Assembly: GCA_963837445.1 (NCBI GenBank)
Contig: CAWINK010000022.1
Location: 248,001-312,000 of the forward strand
Source of the DNA: JACVRW01 sp963837445
Lineage (GTDB): Bacteria; Actinomycetota; Thermoleophilia; Solirubrobacterales; Thermoleophilaceae
Length of the DNA stretch: 64,000 bases
Direction of reading: 5' to 3'
Under the pieces are notes generated by a model. That model had not been told where the DNA came from. It saw only the letters and a list, made by a program, of their open reading frames with translations, and ran no database searches. Made by a program: the position numbers and the translations under genes. Shown here piece by piece: positions 24,916-32,759 of this stretch. Within the stretch, counting starts at the first letter, position 1. Each line of letters begins with the position of its first letter.

Positions 24916-27006
24916 ATGCCCGTCCCCGAACGCGCGCGCCTGGTCCGCGTCGAGCTCGAGGGAGAGCTGTCGGGACCAGAGGGCTGCCTGCTGGTGCGCG
25001 GCGACGAGCACCCGTTCGGGCTCGCCGGCGACTGGGCCGGCGGCGGAGCGCTCGTGGGCTCGGAGCCGCTCGTCGTGGCGGGCGCCCACGAGGACCCGTT
25101 CGAGCTGCTCGACCGGCAGCCGGTCGTGGACGGGGCCGGCGAAGCGGAGGGCGCCGTGGGAGGCGGCTGGTTCGGCTTCCTCGGCTACAACCTCGGCGCG
25201 CGGCTCGAGCGCGTGCCGCCGCCCCCGCCGCGGCGCGTGCCGCTCCCCGAGTTCGCGCTCGCCTTCTACGACCACCTGCTTCGCCTCGACGACGACGGCC
25301 GCTGGTGGTTCGAGGCGCTCTGGACCGACGAGCGCGACGCTCAGCTGCGCGCCCGGCTCGAGCTGCTGCGCACGCGGCTCGCCGAGGGAGTGCGCGAGCG
25401 ACCCGTGTGGGTGGGCAGCTTCCAGCCGGCGCCGCCGGGCGGCGCGGGTCACATGACCGCCATCGAGGAGTGCCGCGAGCGCATCGCCGCGGGCGAGATC
25501 TTCCAGGCGAACCTGTGCCTGCGGCTCGAGGCAGAGTGGAAGGGCGACCCGCTCGACCTGTTCGCGCGCACCGCGGGCACGCTCGAGCCACGCCACGCCG
25601 GGGTCGTGGCCGGCCCGTGGGGCGCGGTGTGCAGCCTCTCCCCGGAGCTGTTCCTTCGCCGCCGGGGGCGCGAGGTCGTGAGCGAGCCGATCAAGGGCAC
25701 GGCGCCCCGGGTGCTCGCCGCCGGCTCGGAGGCCGGGCGCACCGAGGACGCCCGCGCCGCGCTCGCCGCCTCCGTCAAGGACCACGCCGAGAACGTGATG
25801 ATCGTGGACCTGATGCGCAACGACCTCGGGCGCGTGTGCGAGTACGGCTCGATCCGGGTGCCGGGGCTCACCGAGCCGCGGCCCGCGCCGGGGGTCTGGC
25901 ACCTGGTCTCGACCGTCACGGGCACGCTCCGCCAGGACGCCGGCGACTCCGATCTGCTGCGCGCCAGCTTCCCGCCGGGCTCGGTGACCGGCGCGCCGAA
26001 GATCCAGGCGATGCGCGTGATCGCGGAGCTCGAATCCGGTGGCCGCGAGGCCTACACCGGGGCGCTTGGATACGCGAGCCCAGTGGCCGGGCTCGAGCTG
26101 AACGTGACCATCCGGACGCTCGAGATCCGTGGCGAGCGCATCTGGATGGGCGCGGGCGGCGGGATCGTGACCGACTCCGTGGCCGAGCGCGAGCTCGAGG
26201 AGTGCTTCGTGAAGGCGCGTCCGGTGATCGCGGCCGCGGGCGCCCAACTGGTGGAGGAGCCGCGCGTGAGCCGCGTGCCGCCGATTCCGGCGCTGGCCGG
26301 CGGAGCCGACCGGCCCGACCCGACTCTCGGCGTGTTCGAGACCCTGCTGGTGCGGCGCGGCTCGCCGGTCGACGCCCGCGCACACCTGGCCCGGCTCGAG
26401 CGAAGCGTGAGCGCCCTCTACGGGCAGGAGCTGCCGGACGATCTGCACGCGCGTGTGGTGGCCGCCGCCGCGTCCTCGCCGCTGCAGCGCCTCCGCGTGA
26501 GCGCTCTGCCAGCGGGGCAGATCGAGATCGAGGCCGAGCCGCTCGCCGCCGAGCCGCCGCCAGACCCGGTCACGCTCGCGCCGGCCGTCCTCCCCGGCGG
26601 TCTCGGCGCTCATAAGTGGCTGGATCGCCGCCTGCTCGACGAGCTCGCGCACCGGCTCGACGCCGTGCCACTGCTGCTCGACCTCGACGGCGACGTGCTC
26701 GAGGCGGCGTACGCCAACCTGTTCATCGTCGAGGGCACGCACCTCATCACCCCGCCGCTCGACGGCCGCCAGCTTCCCGGCACCGTCCGGGCACGCGTGC
26801 TGGCGCTCCATCCCGCGCGCGAGGAGCGACTGTCGCTCGAGCGCGTGGCCGCCGCCGACGAGCTGCTGCTTGCCTCGTCGGTCCGCGGCATCCACCCGGC
26901 CCGGCTCTCCGACGGCCCCGACCCGCACTTCCAGCTCGGCGCGCGCCTGCGGGCGGCGCTCCGCGAGGACAGCCTCGGCACCGAAATGGGCCGCCAAATC
27001 CGCTGA
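24916..27006 (+). CDS. pabB: Aminodeoxychorismate synthase component I fused to aminodeoxychorismate lyase (PabB-PabC)
   Basis: A 696-residue bifunctional folate enzyme. The PabB half (to about residue 450) has PIKGT near residue 258, whose Lys separates ADC synthases from anthranilate synthases (PIAGT), plus SPELFLRRRG, DLMRNDLGRVC and PPGSVTGAPKIQAM. The PabC half (about 465-690) is a class IV PLP lyase: GVFETLLVRRG at its start, the PLP-binding Lys in GAHKWLDR (about 565) and EAAYANLFIVEG. Together they make p-aminobenzoate from chorismate, with glutamine amidotransferase PabA supplied elsewhere. Confidence 0.92.
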   Translation: MPVPERARLVRVELEGELSGPEGCLLVRGDEHPFGLAGDWAGGGALVGSEPLVVAGAHEDPFELLDRQPVVDGAGEAEGAVGGGWFGFLGYNLGARLERVPPPPPRRVPLPEFALAFYDHLLRLDDDGRWWFEALWTDERDAQLRARLELLRTRLAEGVRERPVWVGSFQPAPPGGAGHMTAIEECRERIAAGEIFQANLCLRLEAEWKGDPLDLFARTAGTLEPRHAGVVAGPWGAVCSLSPELFLRRRGREVVSEPIKGTAPRVLAAGSEAGRTEDARAALAASVKDHAENVMIVDLMRNDLGRVCEYGSIRVPGLTEPRPAPGVWHLVSTVTGTLRQDAGDSDLLRASFPPGSVTGAPKIQAMRVIAELESGGREAYTGALGYASPVAGLELNVTIRTLEIRGERIWMGAGGGIVTDSVAERELEECFVKARPVIAAAGAQLVEEPRVSRVPPIPALAGGADRPDPTLGVFETLLVRRGSPVDARAHLARLERSVSALYGQELPDDLHARVVAAAASSPLQRLRVSALPAGQIEIEAEPLAAEPPPDPVTLAPAVLPGGLGAHKWLDRRLLDELAHRLDAVPLLLDLDGDVLEAAYANLFIVEGTHLITPPLDGRQLPGTVRARVLALHPAREERLSLERVAAADELLLASSVRGIHPARLSDGPDPHFQLGARLRAALREDSLGTEMGRQIR

Positions 27007-27048
27007 CCCTGGGGAACCAAGGCCATGGCCGCAGCGTAGTCCTGGCGA

Positions 27049-27630
27049 ATGCCCACCTTCGCAACAGCTGCTGTGCCAGGCGCTGCGCTCACCGCAGCGA
27101 TCGCGGCCGTGCTCGCCTCTTGCGGCCAGACGGGAGCAGTCCAACAGGCGCCACCGGGCCAGCCGCAGTGCGCCGTGACGATCGCCAACGGCAGCACGCC
27201 CCCGGGCGAGAGACCGAGCCCGGACCGCCACGGCAACGGCAGGCTCTGGACCTCCCTCAACCGAGACGGGAAATTCGCGGTCGCACCTGAGTCGGCGCCG
27301 GAATATCTGGGCCCCCACGGCGAGATCGCGGTGGACGGCGGGCTTCGGCCAGACGGCTCGGTGGGGATCAAGGCCCCCTGGTGGCGGGGACCCGGCGTCG
27401 CCGGCCGAATCAGGCTTCGAGCCCGGCGGCTCGACGCTCCTGCTCCACGGGTCGACTACACGGTCGAGCCCCTCGGCTACGGACTGACCGGCTTCCAGGC
27501 AATGGGACTCACACTGCCCTCGACCGGGTGCTGGAAGATCACCGGCAGCGCGGCGAAGGCGAGCCTCACGTTCGTGGCGCTCGTGGAGCGCGCCCCCCAA
27601 CCCTCCGAAAAGGGTCAGACCCCTCCTTGA
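27049..27630 (+). CDS. Predicted lipoprotein of unknown function
   Basis: A 193-residue protein with a lipoprotein signal: hydrophobic GAALTAAIAAVLASCGQTG with lipobox LASC and the lipidated Cys at about residue 25. The mature part is Gly/Pro-rich with NRDGKFAVAPESAPEYLGPHGEI, IKAPWWRGPGVAGRIRLRARRLD and the ending STGCWKITGSAAKASLTFVALV, a pattern seen in many exported actinobacterial proteins of unknown role (the final GCWxITG phrase is characteristic). It is on the cell surface facing outward. A 9-bp hairpin at 27693 lies between it and the convergent cyclodeaminase gene. Confidence 0.65.
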   Translation: MPTFATAAVPGAALTAAIAAVLASCGQTGAVQQAPPGQPQCAVTIANGSTPPGERPSPDRHGNGRLWTSLNRDGKFAVAPESAPEYLGPHGEIAVDGGLRPDGSVGIKAPWWRGPGVAGRIRLRARRLDAPAPRVDYTVEPLGYGLTGFQAMGLTLPSTGCWKITGSAAKASLTFVALVERAPQPSEKGQTPP

Positions 27631-27692
27631 GGGTTTGTTACGGGAGAGTGACGTGGGGCGCAATTGTCCGCCCGGTCGTCACCTCGTCGAGG

Positions 27693-27715
27693 TTTCCGTT
27701 GCGTTACAACGGAAA
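27693..27715. terminator. Bidirectional hairpin between convergent genes
   Basis: Perfect 9-bp stem TTTCCGTTG / CAACGGAAA with a five-base loop, placed 62 bp after the lipoprotein stop and 11 bp after the cyclodeaminase stop on the other strand. The A/T-rich stem ends could supply a short U-tract in either direction. Confidence 0.55.
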
Positions 27716-27726
27716 GTGCGACCGAG

Positions 27727-28326
27727 TCAGCCGGTGGCCGATGCTCGGGCCGTGGCTGCCCGTAGTTCGGCCTCGCGTGCGCGCTCGAGTACCGGCCCCC
27801 CGCCCAGGTTGATCTCCACCAGCCGACACGCGGCCGACGCCGCGGCCTCCGCGAGCACCACGCCGGTCAGGGCGTCGCCGCGAACGGCTGCCGATGCCGA
27901 GGCCGCCACCTCGGCCCCGAGCTCCGCCACCTCCGCCGCGGTCTCCGCGATCTGGCTCGGGGGCTCGCTCGCCGCAGCGAGGGCGAGCGAGCGCTCCTCT
28001 TCATCCCGCGCCTCCAGCACCGGCGCATAGGAGCTCAGCTCTTCCTGAGCCAACTTCAACGCCCGCGCGCGAAGCGCGCGCGCGTGGTCGGCCGCGCGGG
28101 AAGGAGGGGCGCCACTCGCAGGGGCGCCACTCGCAGGGGCGCCACTCGCAGGGGCGCCACTCGCAGGGGCGCCACTCGCGGGCGAGGCCAGCCCGGCCGA
28201 CATCTCGACCAAGGCCGCTGCGAGGGCCGCTGCCACGCCGGCTGAGCTCCCACCCCCGGGCGCAGGCGTGACATCCGCCACCGACGCGAGAAACGCCTCC
28301 AGCGTCTGCTTGCTGAGCTCCTCCAT
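27727..28326 (-). CDS. Cyclodeaminase/cyclohydrolase (FTCD-C/FchA) family protein
   Basis: A 199-residue all-helical protein of the formiminotransferase-cyclodeaminase family: ELSKQTLEAFLASVADVTPAPGGGSSAGVAAALAAALVEMSAGL at the N-terminus, with the PGGGS motif, and EAAASAACRLVEINL near the end. Family members are glutamate-linked formimino-THF cyclodeaminases or, as FchA, methenyl-THF cyclohydrolases of C1 metabolism. The protein contains a run of five ASGAP-type pentapeptides (about residues 49-73) encoded by five perfect or near-perfect 15-bp repeats, inserted in a normally helical region. Start ATG 28326 lies 19 bp from the divergent PhyH gene. Confidence 0.75.
   Translation of the reverse strand: MEELSKQTLEAFLASVADVTPAPGGGSSAGVAAALAAALVEMSAGLASPASGAPASGAPASGAPASGAPASGAPPSRAADHARALRARALKLAQEELSSYAPVLEARDEEERSLALAAASEPPSQIAETAAEVAELGAEVAASASAAVRGDALTGVVLAEAAASAACRLVEINLGGGPVLERAREAELRAATARASATG
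28106..28180. repeat. Five tandem 15-bp units inside the cyclodeaminase gene
   Basis: Unit GGGGCGCCACTCGCA repeated five times head to tail (28106, 28121, 28136, 28151, 28166), the last with one base changed. Being a multiple of three, the array keeps frame and encodes an Ala-Ser-Gly-Ala-Pro linker. It is prone to slippage, so copy number may vary between strains. Confidence 0.95.
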
Positions 28327-28345
28327 GCGCGGGTACCGTACCTGC

Positions 28346-29227
28346 GTGGCCACGACCATCCCGCACCGCACGACCTTCGACGACGTGACCCCGGAGCAGG
28401 TCGAGAGCTTCAGGCGAGACGGCTTCCTGATCGTCGAGGAGGGCCTCGTGTCCATGCCCGCCGTCGAGCTCCTCCGAGAGCGCTTCGCCGCCCTCTTCGA
28501 CGGCGACTACGCCACCGGCATCGCCCCCGACGAGGTGAACTGGAGGCGTGGGCGCGACCCGGAGGACGTGACCCGGCAGATCTGCAACGGCTGGCGCGCC
28601 GACGAGGTGATCGCGGCCCAGGTGCTGAGCGAGAGGACCGGTCGCATCGCGGCCCGGCTCGGCGGCTACCGCGGCACGCGCATGCTTCAGGACAACTGCC
28701 TCTGGAAGCCGCCCGGCACGAAGTCGCTCGGCATGCACCAGGACGGCTCCTACGCCGACTACCTCAGCCCGCCGGAGATGATCACCTGCTGGGTGGCGCT
28801 CGACGAGACGTTCGCCCAGGGCGGCACGATCGAGTACGTCCGCGGGTCGCACCTGTGGCCGAAGACCCCGCCCGACCGCGGCAGCTTCCACGCGCCCGAC
28901 AACTGGCTGGCGCCGCTCGACGGCGCCACCCCCGACGGCGTGGAGCCCGAGCGCGTGCCCGTGGTGGTGAAGCCCGGCGGCTGCGCCTTCCACCACTCGC
29001 TCACCTTCCACGGCAGCGGCCCGAACGAGTCGACCGTGGAGCGGCGCGCCCTTGTCTCGCACCTGATCCCGGTCGAGACCCGCTTCCACCCCACCAACAC
29101 CGACCTCGTCTACTCCCGCTACCGCCGCCGCGGCGACCTCTCGCTCGACGAGTCGTTCTTCCCCGTGCTCTGGGACGAGAACGGCGGGCGATCCAGCTGG
29201 TTGGAAGGTTTGCCCGCGCTCCCTTGA
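28346..29227 (+). CDS. Phytanoyl-CoA dioxygenase (PhyH) family, Fe(II)/2-oxoglutarate oxygenase
   Basis: A 293-residue PhyH-type protein. The Fe-binding HxD is in GMHQDGSYAD (about residues 131-133), the distal His in FHHSLTFHGSGPN (about 220), and an Arg for 2-oxoglutarate follows in ERRALVSHLIPVE. The N-terminal VESFRRDGFLIVEEGLV is the usual entry helix. Substrates of bacterial PhyH enzymes range from lipids to ectoine and small acids and cannot be told here. The GTG at 28346 is chosen as start; the divergent cyclodeaminase start is only 19 bp away. The stop codon lies within the -35 box of the next gene's promoter. Confidence 0.85.
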   Translation: MATTIPHRTTFDDVTPEQVESFRRDGFLIVEEGLVSMPAVELLRERFAALFDGDYATGIAPDEVNWRRGRDPEDVTRQICNGWRADEVIAAQVLSERTGRIAARLGGYRGTRMLQDNCLWKPPGTKSLGMHQDGSYADYLSPPEMITCWVALDETFAQGGTIEYVRGSHLWPKTPPDRGSFHAPDNWLAPLDGATPDGVEPERVPVVVKPGGCAFHHSLTFHGSGPNESTVERRALVSHLIPVETRFHPTNTDLVYSRYRRRGDLSLDESFFPVLWDENGGRSSWLEGLPALP

Positions 29228-29253
29228 CATGTGACCATTCGGTCACCTATTAT
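29224..29253 (+). promoter_or_regulatory. Consensus promoter for a leaderless ArsR-SRPBCC mRNA
   Basis: TTGACA at 29224-29229 and TATTAT at 29248-29253 with an 18-bp spacer. The ATG at 29262 lies 8 bases after the -10, about where transcription should start, and no ribosome site fits, so the mRNA is probably leaderless. Confidence 0.75.
29231..29246. promoter_or_regulatory. Operator: inverted repeat within the promoter spacer
   Basis: GTGACC-ATTC-GGTCAC, a perfect 6-bp inverted repeat between the -35 and -10 boxes. A dimeric ArsR-type repressor bound here would block RNA polymerase, which suggests autorepression by the product of the gene that follows. Confidence 0.7.
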
Positions 29254-29261
29254 CAACGGCG

Positions 29262-30029
29262 ATGGACGAGGTTTTCAAGGCACTCGCAGACCCGACGCGC
29301 CGCAGCCTGCTCGACGAGCTCTTCGACGAGGACGGGCAGACACTGAGCGCGCTCGAGAAGCGCCTGCCGATGACGCGCTACGGCGTGATGAAGCACCTGC
29401 GAGTGCTCGAGGAGGCGCACCTAGTGACCACCAAGAGGCGCGGGCGCGAGAAGCACCACTTCCTGAACCCCGTCCCGATCCGGCTCGTCCACGACAGGTG
29501 GGTGAGCAAGTACGCGGAGCCCTGGGCGGCCACGCTCAGCGGCCTTAAGCATCGACTGGAGGACAGAACGATGGAGAAGGTGTTCGAGATCTACATCAAG
29601 ACGACCCCGGAGCGCCTCTGGGAGGCGATCACCGACAGCGAGATGAGGGCGAAGTACACCTTCGGGGTGGGCATCCGCTCGGACTGGACGGCCGGGTCCG
29701 GCTACGAAGCCGTGCACGCGGGAGCCGGCATCCGGATCTCCGAGGGCGAGAATCTCGAGGTCGATCCGCCGCGCCGGCTCGTCCAGAGCTTCAATGCCCT
29801 GTGGAGCGACGACGTGCAGAGCGAGGGAACCTCGAGAGTCACGTGGGACATCGAGCCGGTCGGTGACTCATGCCGGTTGACCGTGACCCACGACGAGCTG
29901 CGCGAGGGTGCCAACGATGAGATCTACGGCGGCTGGCCGATGATCCTCTCCGGCTTGAAGACCCTGCTCGAGACCGGAGAGCTCCTGACCACGCCGGGCT
30001 CACTGCGCTACTCGGAGGCAACCGCATGA
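29262..30029 (+). CDS. ArsR-type helix-turn-helix fused to an SRPBCC (AHSA1) domain
   Basis: A 255-residue fusion. Residues about 1-95 are a winged-helix ArsR domain: VFKALADPTRRSLLDELF, then LPMTRYGVMKHLRVLEEAHLVTTKRRGREKHH for recognition helix and wing. Residues about 104-240 are an SRPBCC/AHSA1 ligand-binding domain (VFEIYIKTTPERLWEAITDS; GGWPMILSGLKTLLETG). Such fusions are known in actinobacteria and probably sense a hydrophobic ligand. The operator and promoter immediately upstream point to autoregulation. The stop overlaps the next gene's start (ATGA). Confidence 0.88.
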   Translation: MDEVFKALADPTRRSLLDELFDEDGQTLSALEKRLPMTRYGVMKHLRVLEEAHLVTTKRRGREKHHFLNPVPIRLVHDRWVSKYAEPWAATLSGLKHRLEDRTMEKVFEIYIKTTPERLWEAITDSEMRAKYTFGVGIRSDWTAGSGYEAVHAGAGIRISEGENLEVDPPRRLVQSFNALWSDDVQSEGTSRVTWDIEPVGDSCRLTVTHDELREGANDEIYGGWPMILSGLKTLLETGELLTTPGSLRYSEATA

Positions 30030-30445
30030 GCGTCGAGACGAAGCTCGTGACCGGCGTGGACTTCGTATGCGTGCCCACCCAGGACATCGCCGCGGCGATG
30101 GACTTCTACGAGAACGTGCTCGGCCTCGCGCCGTCCAAGCGCTGGCAGCGCGGTGACGAGGAGCCGATGGGCGCCGAGTTCGAGCCGGGCACCGTGACGA
30201 TCGCCCTGCTCAACGTCGGCAAGCTCGGCATCGAGTTCCAGAAGAACAACGCGCCGATCGCGTTCCAGGTAGATGACGTGGAGGCCGCGCGTGCTGAGCT
30301 CGAGTCGCGCGGCGTCACGTTCGAGGCTGACACGCTCGACAGCGGCGTCTGCCACATGGCCTACTTCTCGGACCCCGACGGCAACGCGCTGATGCTGCAC
30401 AACCGCTACGCCCCCTCGGGCGCGCAGCCGGAGGGCCACGTGTAG
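30026..30445 (+). CDS. VOC-family (glyoxalase/bleomycin-resistance) protein
   Basis: A 139-residue vicinal-oxygen-chelate protein with two beta-alpha-beta-beta-beta modules: VDFVCVPTQDIAAAMDFYENVLGL at the start, and CHMAYFSDPDGNALMLHNRY at the end with the usual Glu replaced by Met. It has no unique signature that would give a substrate. Its ATG overlaps the stop of the ArsR-SRPBCC gene, so the two form an operon presumably under the upstream operator. Confidence 0.85.
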   Translation: MSVETKLVTGVDFVCVPTQDIAAAMDFYENVLGLAPSKRWQRGDEEPMGAEFEPGTVTIALLNVGKLGIEFQKNNAPIAFQVDDVEAARAELESRGVTFEADTLDSGVCHMAYFSDPDGNALMLHNRYAPSGAQPEGHV

Positions 30446-30457
30446 GCGGCGTTCGCG

Positions 30458-31486
30458 CTAGGAGGCTGCGGCCTCGGGGGCGGCCGCGAGCGGCGCCGGC
30501 TCCGGGGCGGCCTCCACCGGGTCGCGCGCCTCGATCTGCTCGAGCTTGGCGAGCAGGTTCTCCGCCATCCGGATCGAGGCGGCGTCGATCAGCCGGCCGT
30601 CGAGCGAGACGGCGCCCTTCCCGTCCGCCGCGGCCTCGCTCATCGCCTCGATGATGCGCCGCGTGCTCTCCACGAGCCGCGGGGCCGGCGTGTAGACCTC
30701 GTTCGCGAGCGGCACCTGCGAGGGGTGGATCGCCCACTTGCCCTCGTACCCGAGCACCGCCGAGCGGCGCGCGGCCGCGATGTAGCCCTCGGGGTCGGTG
30801 AAGTCGCCGTAGGGGCCGTCGATCGGCCGCAGGCCGTATGCCCGGCAGGTCACCGCGATCCGCGCGAGCGGGTAGTGCCACTGGTCGCCCCAGTGGCGGT
30901 CGCGCTCATCCGAGCCGTTCGGGTCGGTGAGCACCGAGTAGTTCTCGTCAACGCCGCCGATCGACGCCGTGTGGCTCTGGATCGAGGCCGCGTAGTCGGC
31001 CACGCCGAAGATCATGGCCTCCATCCGGTCCGGGCACGCCTGCGCGACCTCGTCCACGTTGACCATCCCGATCGCGGTCTCGATGAGCACGGTCAGGCCG
31101 ATCCTGCGCTCGAAGCCCATCGCCTCCTCGATCTGCGTGAGGAGGGTGGCCACCAGGTGCACGTCGCCGGCGCCGCTCACCTTGGGGATCACGATCGCGT
31201 CCACATGCTCGCCCGCCTGCTCCACCACGTCGACGATGTCGCGGTAGCACCAGTGGGTGTCGAGGCCGTTGATGCGCACGGACACCGAGCAGCGCGACCA
31301 GTCCTGCTCGCGCAGCGCGTCCACGAGGTTGATGCGGGCCTGGTCCTTGTCGTCGGGCGCCACGGCGTCCTCGAGGTCGAGCATCACCACGTCGGCCCCG
31401 AGCGAGGGCGCCTTCTCGAGCATGCGTACGTTGCTGCCCGGCACTGCCAGCTCGCTGCGGTGGAGTCGGGTCTTCGTGGGCGTCAT
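30458..31486 (-). CDS. HpcH/HpaI aldolase family, malyl-CoA-lyase-like (CitE superfamily)
   Basis: A 342-residue protein of the CitE/malyl-CoA lyase group. Markers are RSELAVPGSNVRMLEKAPSLGADVVMLDLEDAVAPDDK near the N-terminus with the metal-linked acidic residues, LIETAIGMVNVDEVA, FGVADYAASI, and GYEGKWAIHPSQVPLANEVYTP, a phrase typical of L-malyl-CoA/beta-methylmalyl-CoA lyases. Such enzymes cleave malyl-CoA to glyoxylate and acetyl-CoA. Start ATG 31486 is chosen over an upstream in-frame Met because homology begins there. It is divergent from an aminotransferase that consumes glyoxylate, which supports a glyoxylate-producing role. An Ala/Pro-rich tail ends the protein. Confidence 0.8.
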   Translation of the reverse strand: MTPTKTRLHRSELAVPGSNVRMLEKAPSLGADVVMLDLEDAVAPDDKDQARINLVDALREQDWSRCSVSVRINGLDTHWCYRDIVDVVEQAGEHVDAIVIPKVSGAGDVHLVATLLTQIEEAMGFERRIGLTVLIETAIGMVNVDEVAQACPDRMEAMIFGVADYAASIQSHTASIGGVDENYSVLTDPNGSDERDRHWGDQWHYPLARIAVTCRAYGLRPIDGPYGDFTDPEGYIAAARRSAVLGYEGKWAIHPSQVPLANEVYTPAPRLVESTRRIIEAMSEAAADGKGAVSLDGRLIDAASIRMAENLLAKLEQIEARDPVEAAPEPAPLAAAPEAAAS

Positions 31487-31602
31487 GCCCGCCAGTAGAA
31501 CCGCGGGCCTCGTTCTCGGCAAGCTCGATTAGAGGAATTTGTCTATGTGTTACGCAAAACTCTTAGCTTGCAGTCACGGTCGCGCTGCGGCACTCTGGGG
31601 GG

Positions 31603-32751
31603 ATGGACGACGCCCTCCCGAAGCTTCGCCCGCCCGAGCGGCTGCTGTGCGGTCCCGGTCCCACGAACGTGGACCCAGCGGTGCTCGAAGCGATGAGCCG
31701 GCCGATGCTCGGGCACCTCGACCCGGAGATGCACGAGATCCTCCTCGACGTCGTGGAGCTGCTGCGGCTCGTGTACTGCATGCCGGACGGCCTCGTGCTG
31801 CCACTCCACTGCACCGGCACGGCCGGCATGGAGGCCGGCATCGTGAACCTCGTCGAGCCGGGCGACACGGTGATCGTGGCGCAGTGCGGCTACTTCGGGC
31901 ACCGGATCGCTGAGATCGCGCGGCGGCATGGGGCGCGCGTCGTGACCGTGCGCGCCGACTGGGGTGAGTGCGTCTCGAACCACGCGCTGATGGATGCGCT
32001 CGACCACGAGCGCAGGGCTCGGATGGTTGCGGTTGTGCACGCCGAGACCTCCACCGGCGTGGAGCACCCGCTGGCGGAGCTCGGCGCCCTGCTCCGGGAC
32101 CGCGACACGCTCCTGATGGCCGACTGCGTCACCTCGCTGGCCGGCGTGCCGCTCCAGGTGGGCGAGTGGGGCGTGGACTTCGCCTACTCGTGCACGCAGA
32201 AGTGCCTGGCCGCGCCGCCCGGGATGTCGCCGCTGGCCGTCTCGGAGCGGGCGCTGGACCGGCTGCGCTCGCGCCGCACGCCGGTGCCGTTCAGCTTCGA
32301 CCTGCTGATGCTCGCCCGCTATTGGGTGCAGCGCCCGGCCACCTACCACCACACGGCGCCGATCCTCGGGATCTACGCGCTGCACGAGGCGCTCTGCGGC
32401 GTGCTGCGCGAGGGCCTCGAGGCGCGCTGGCTGCGGCACGCCGAGGCGGCGACGCACCTCCAGGGCTCACTGGAGGCCCGTGGGTTGGAGCTGCTCGCGG
32501 ACCCGGAGCACCGGCTCGCGCCCCTGACCGCCGTGCGCGTGCCCGAGGGCGTGGACGGCAAGGCCGTGCAGGGCCGCATGCTGCGCGACCACGGCATCGA
32601 GATCGGCGGCGGGCTCGGACCGGACGCGCCCGCCATGTGGCGCATCGGGCTGATGGGACAGAACGCGACGGTGGAGACAGCCGATCGGGTGCTGGCTGCC
32701 CTGGATGCAGTTTTGGCCGAGGAACCGGCGGCGGTGGCTGCCGCCAGCTGA
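31603..32751 (+). CDS. Class V aminotransferase, serine-glyoxylate / alanine-glyoxylate type
   Basis: A 382-residue PLP enzyme with the class V layout: LLCGPGPTNVDPAVLEAMSRPMLGHLDPEMHEIL at the start, VVHAETSTGVEHPL, LLMADCVTSLAGVPL with the PLP-binding Asp, and the Schiff-base Lys in SCTQKCLAAPPGMSPLAVS (about residue 204). It matches serine-glyoxylate (SgaA) or alanine-glyoxylate aminotransferases, which turn glyoxylate into glycine. It is divergent from the malyl-CoA-lyase-like gene across 116 bp, so a shared glyoxylate function is likely. Class V also includes related phosphonate enzymes, a less likely alternative. Confidence 0.82.
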   Translation: MDDALPKLRPPERLLCGPGPTNVDPAVLEAMSRPMLGHLDPEMHEILLDVVELLRLVYCMPDGLVLPLHCTGTAGMEAGIVNLVEPGDTVIVAQCGYFGHRIAEIARRHGARVVTVRADWGECVSNHALMDALDHERRARMVAVVHAETSTGVEHPLAELGALLRDRDTLLMADCVTSLAGVPLQVGEWGVDFAYSCTQKCLAAPPGMSPLAVSERALDRLRSRRTPVPFSFDLLMLARYWVQRPATYHHTAPILGIYALHEALCGVLREGLEARWLRHAEAATHLQGSLEARGLELLADPEHRLAPLTAVRVPEGVDGKAVQGRMLRDHGIEIGGGLGPDAPAMWRIGLMGQNATVETADRVLAALDAVLAEEPAAVAAAS

Positions 32752-32759
32752 CTCCTAGC

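Noticed and set aside
24007..27663. A 1218-codon minus-strand frame antisense to mobA and pabBC
   Set aside because: Arg/His/Ala-rich shadow frame of high-GC coding DNA; the plus-strand genes have clear enzyme motifs.
28106..28180. CRISPR-like or intergenic microsatellite
   Set aside because: Five contiguous 15-bp units inside a coding frame, with no spacers.
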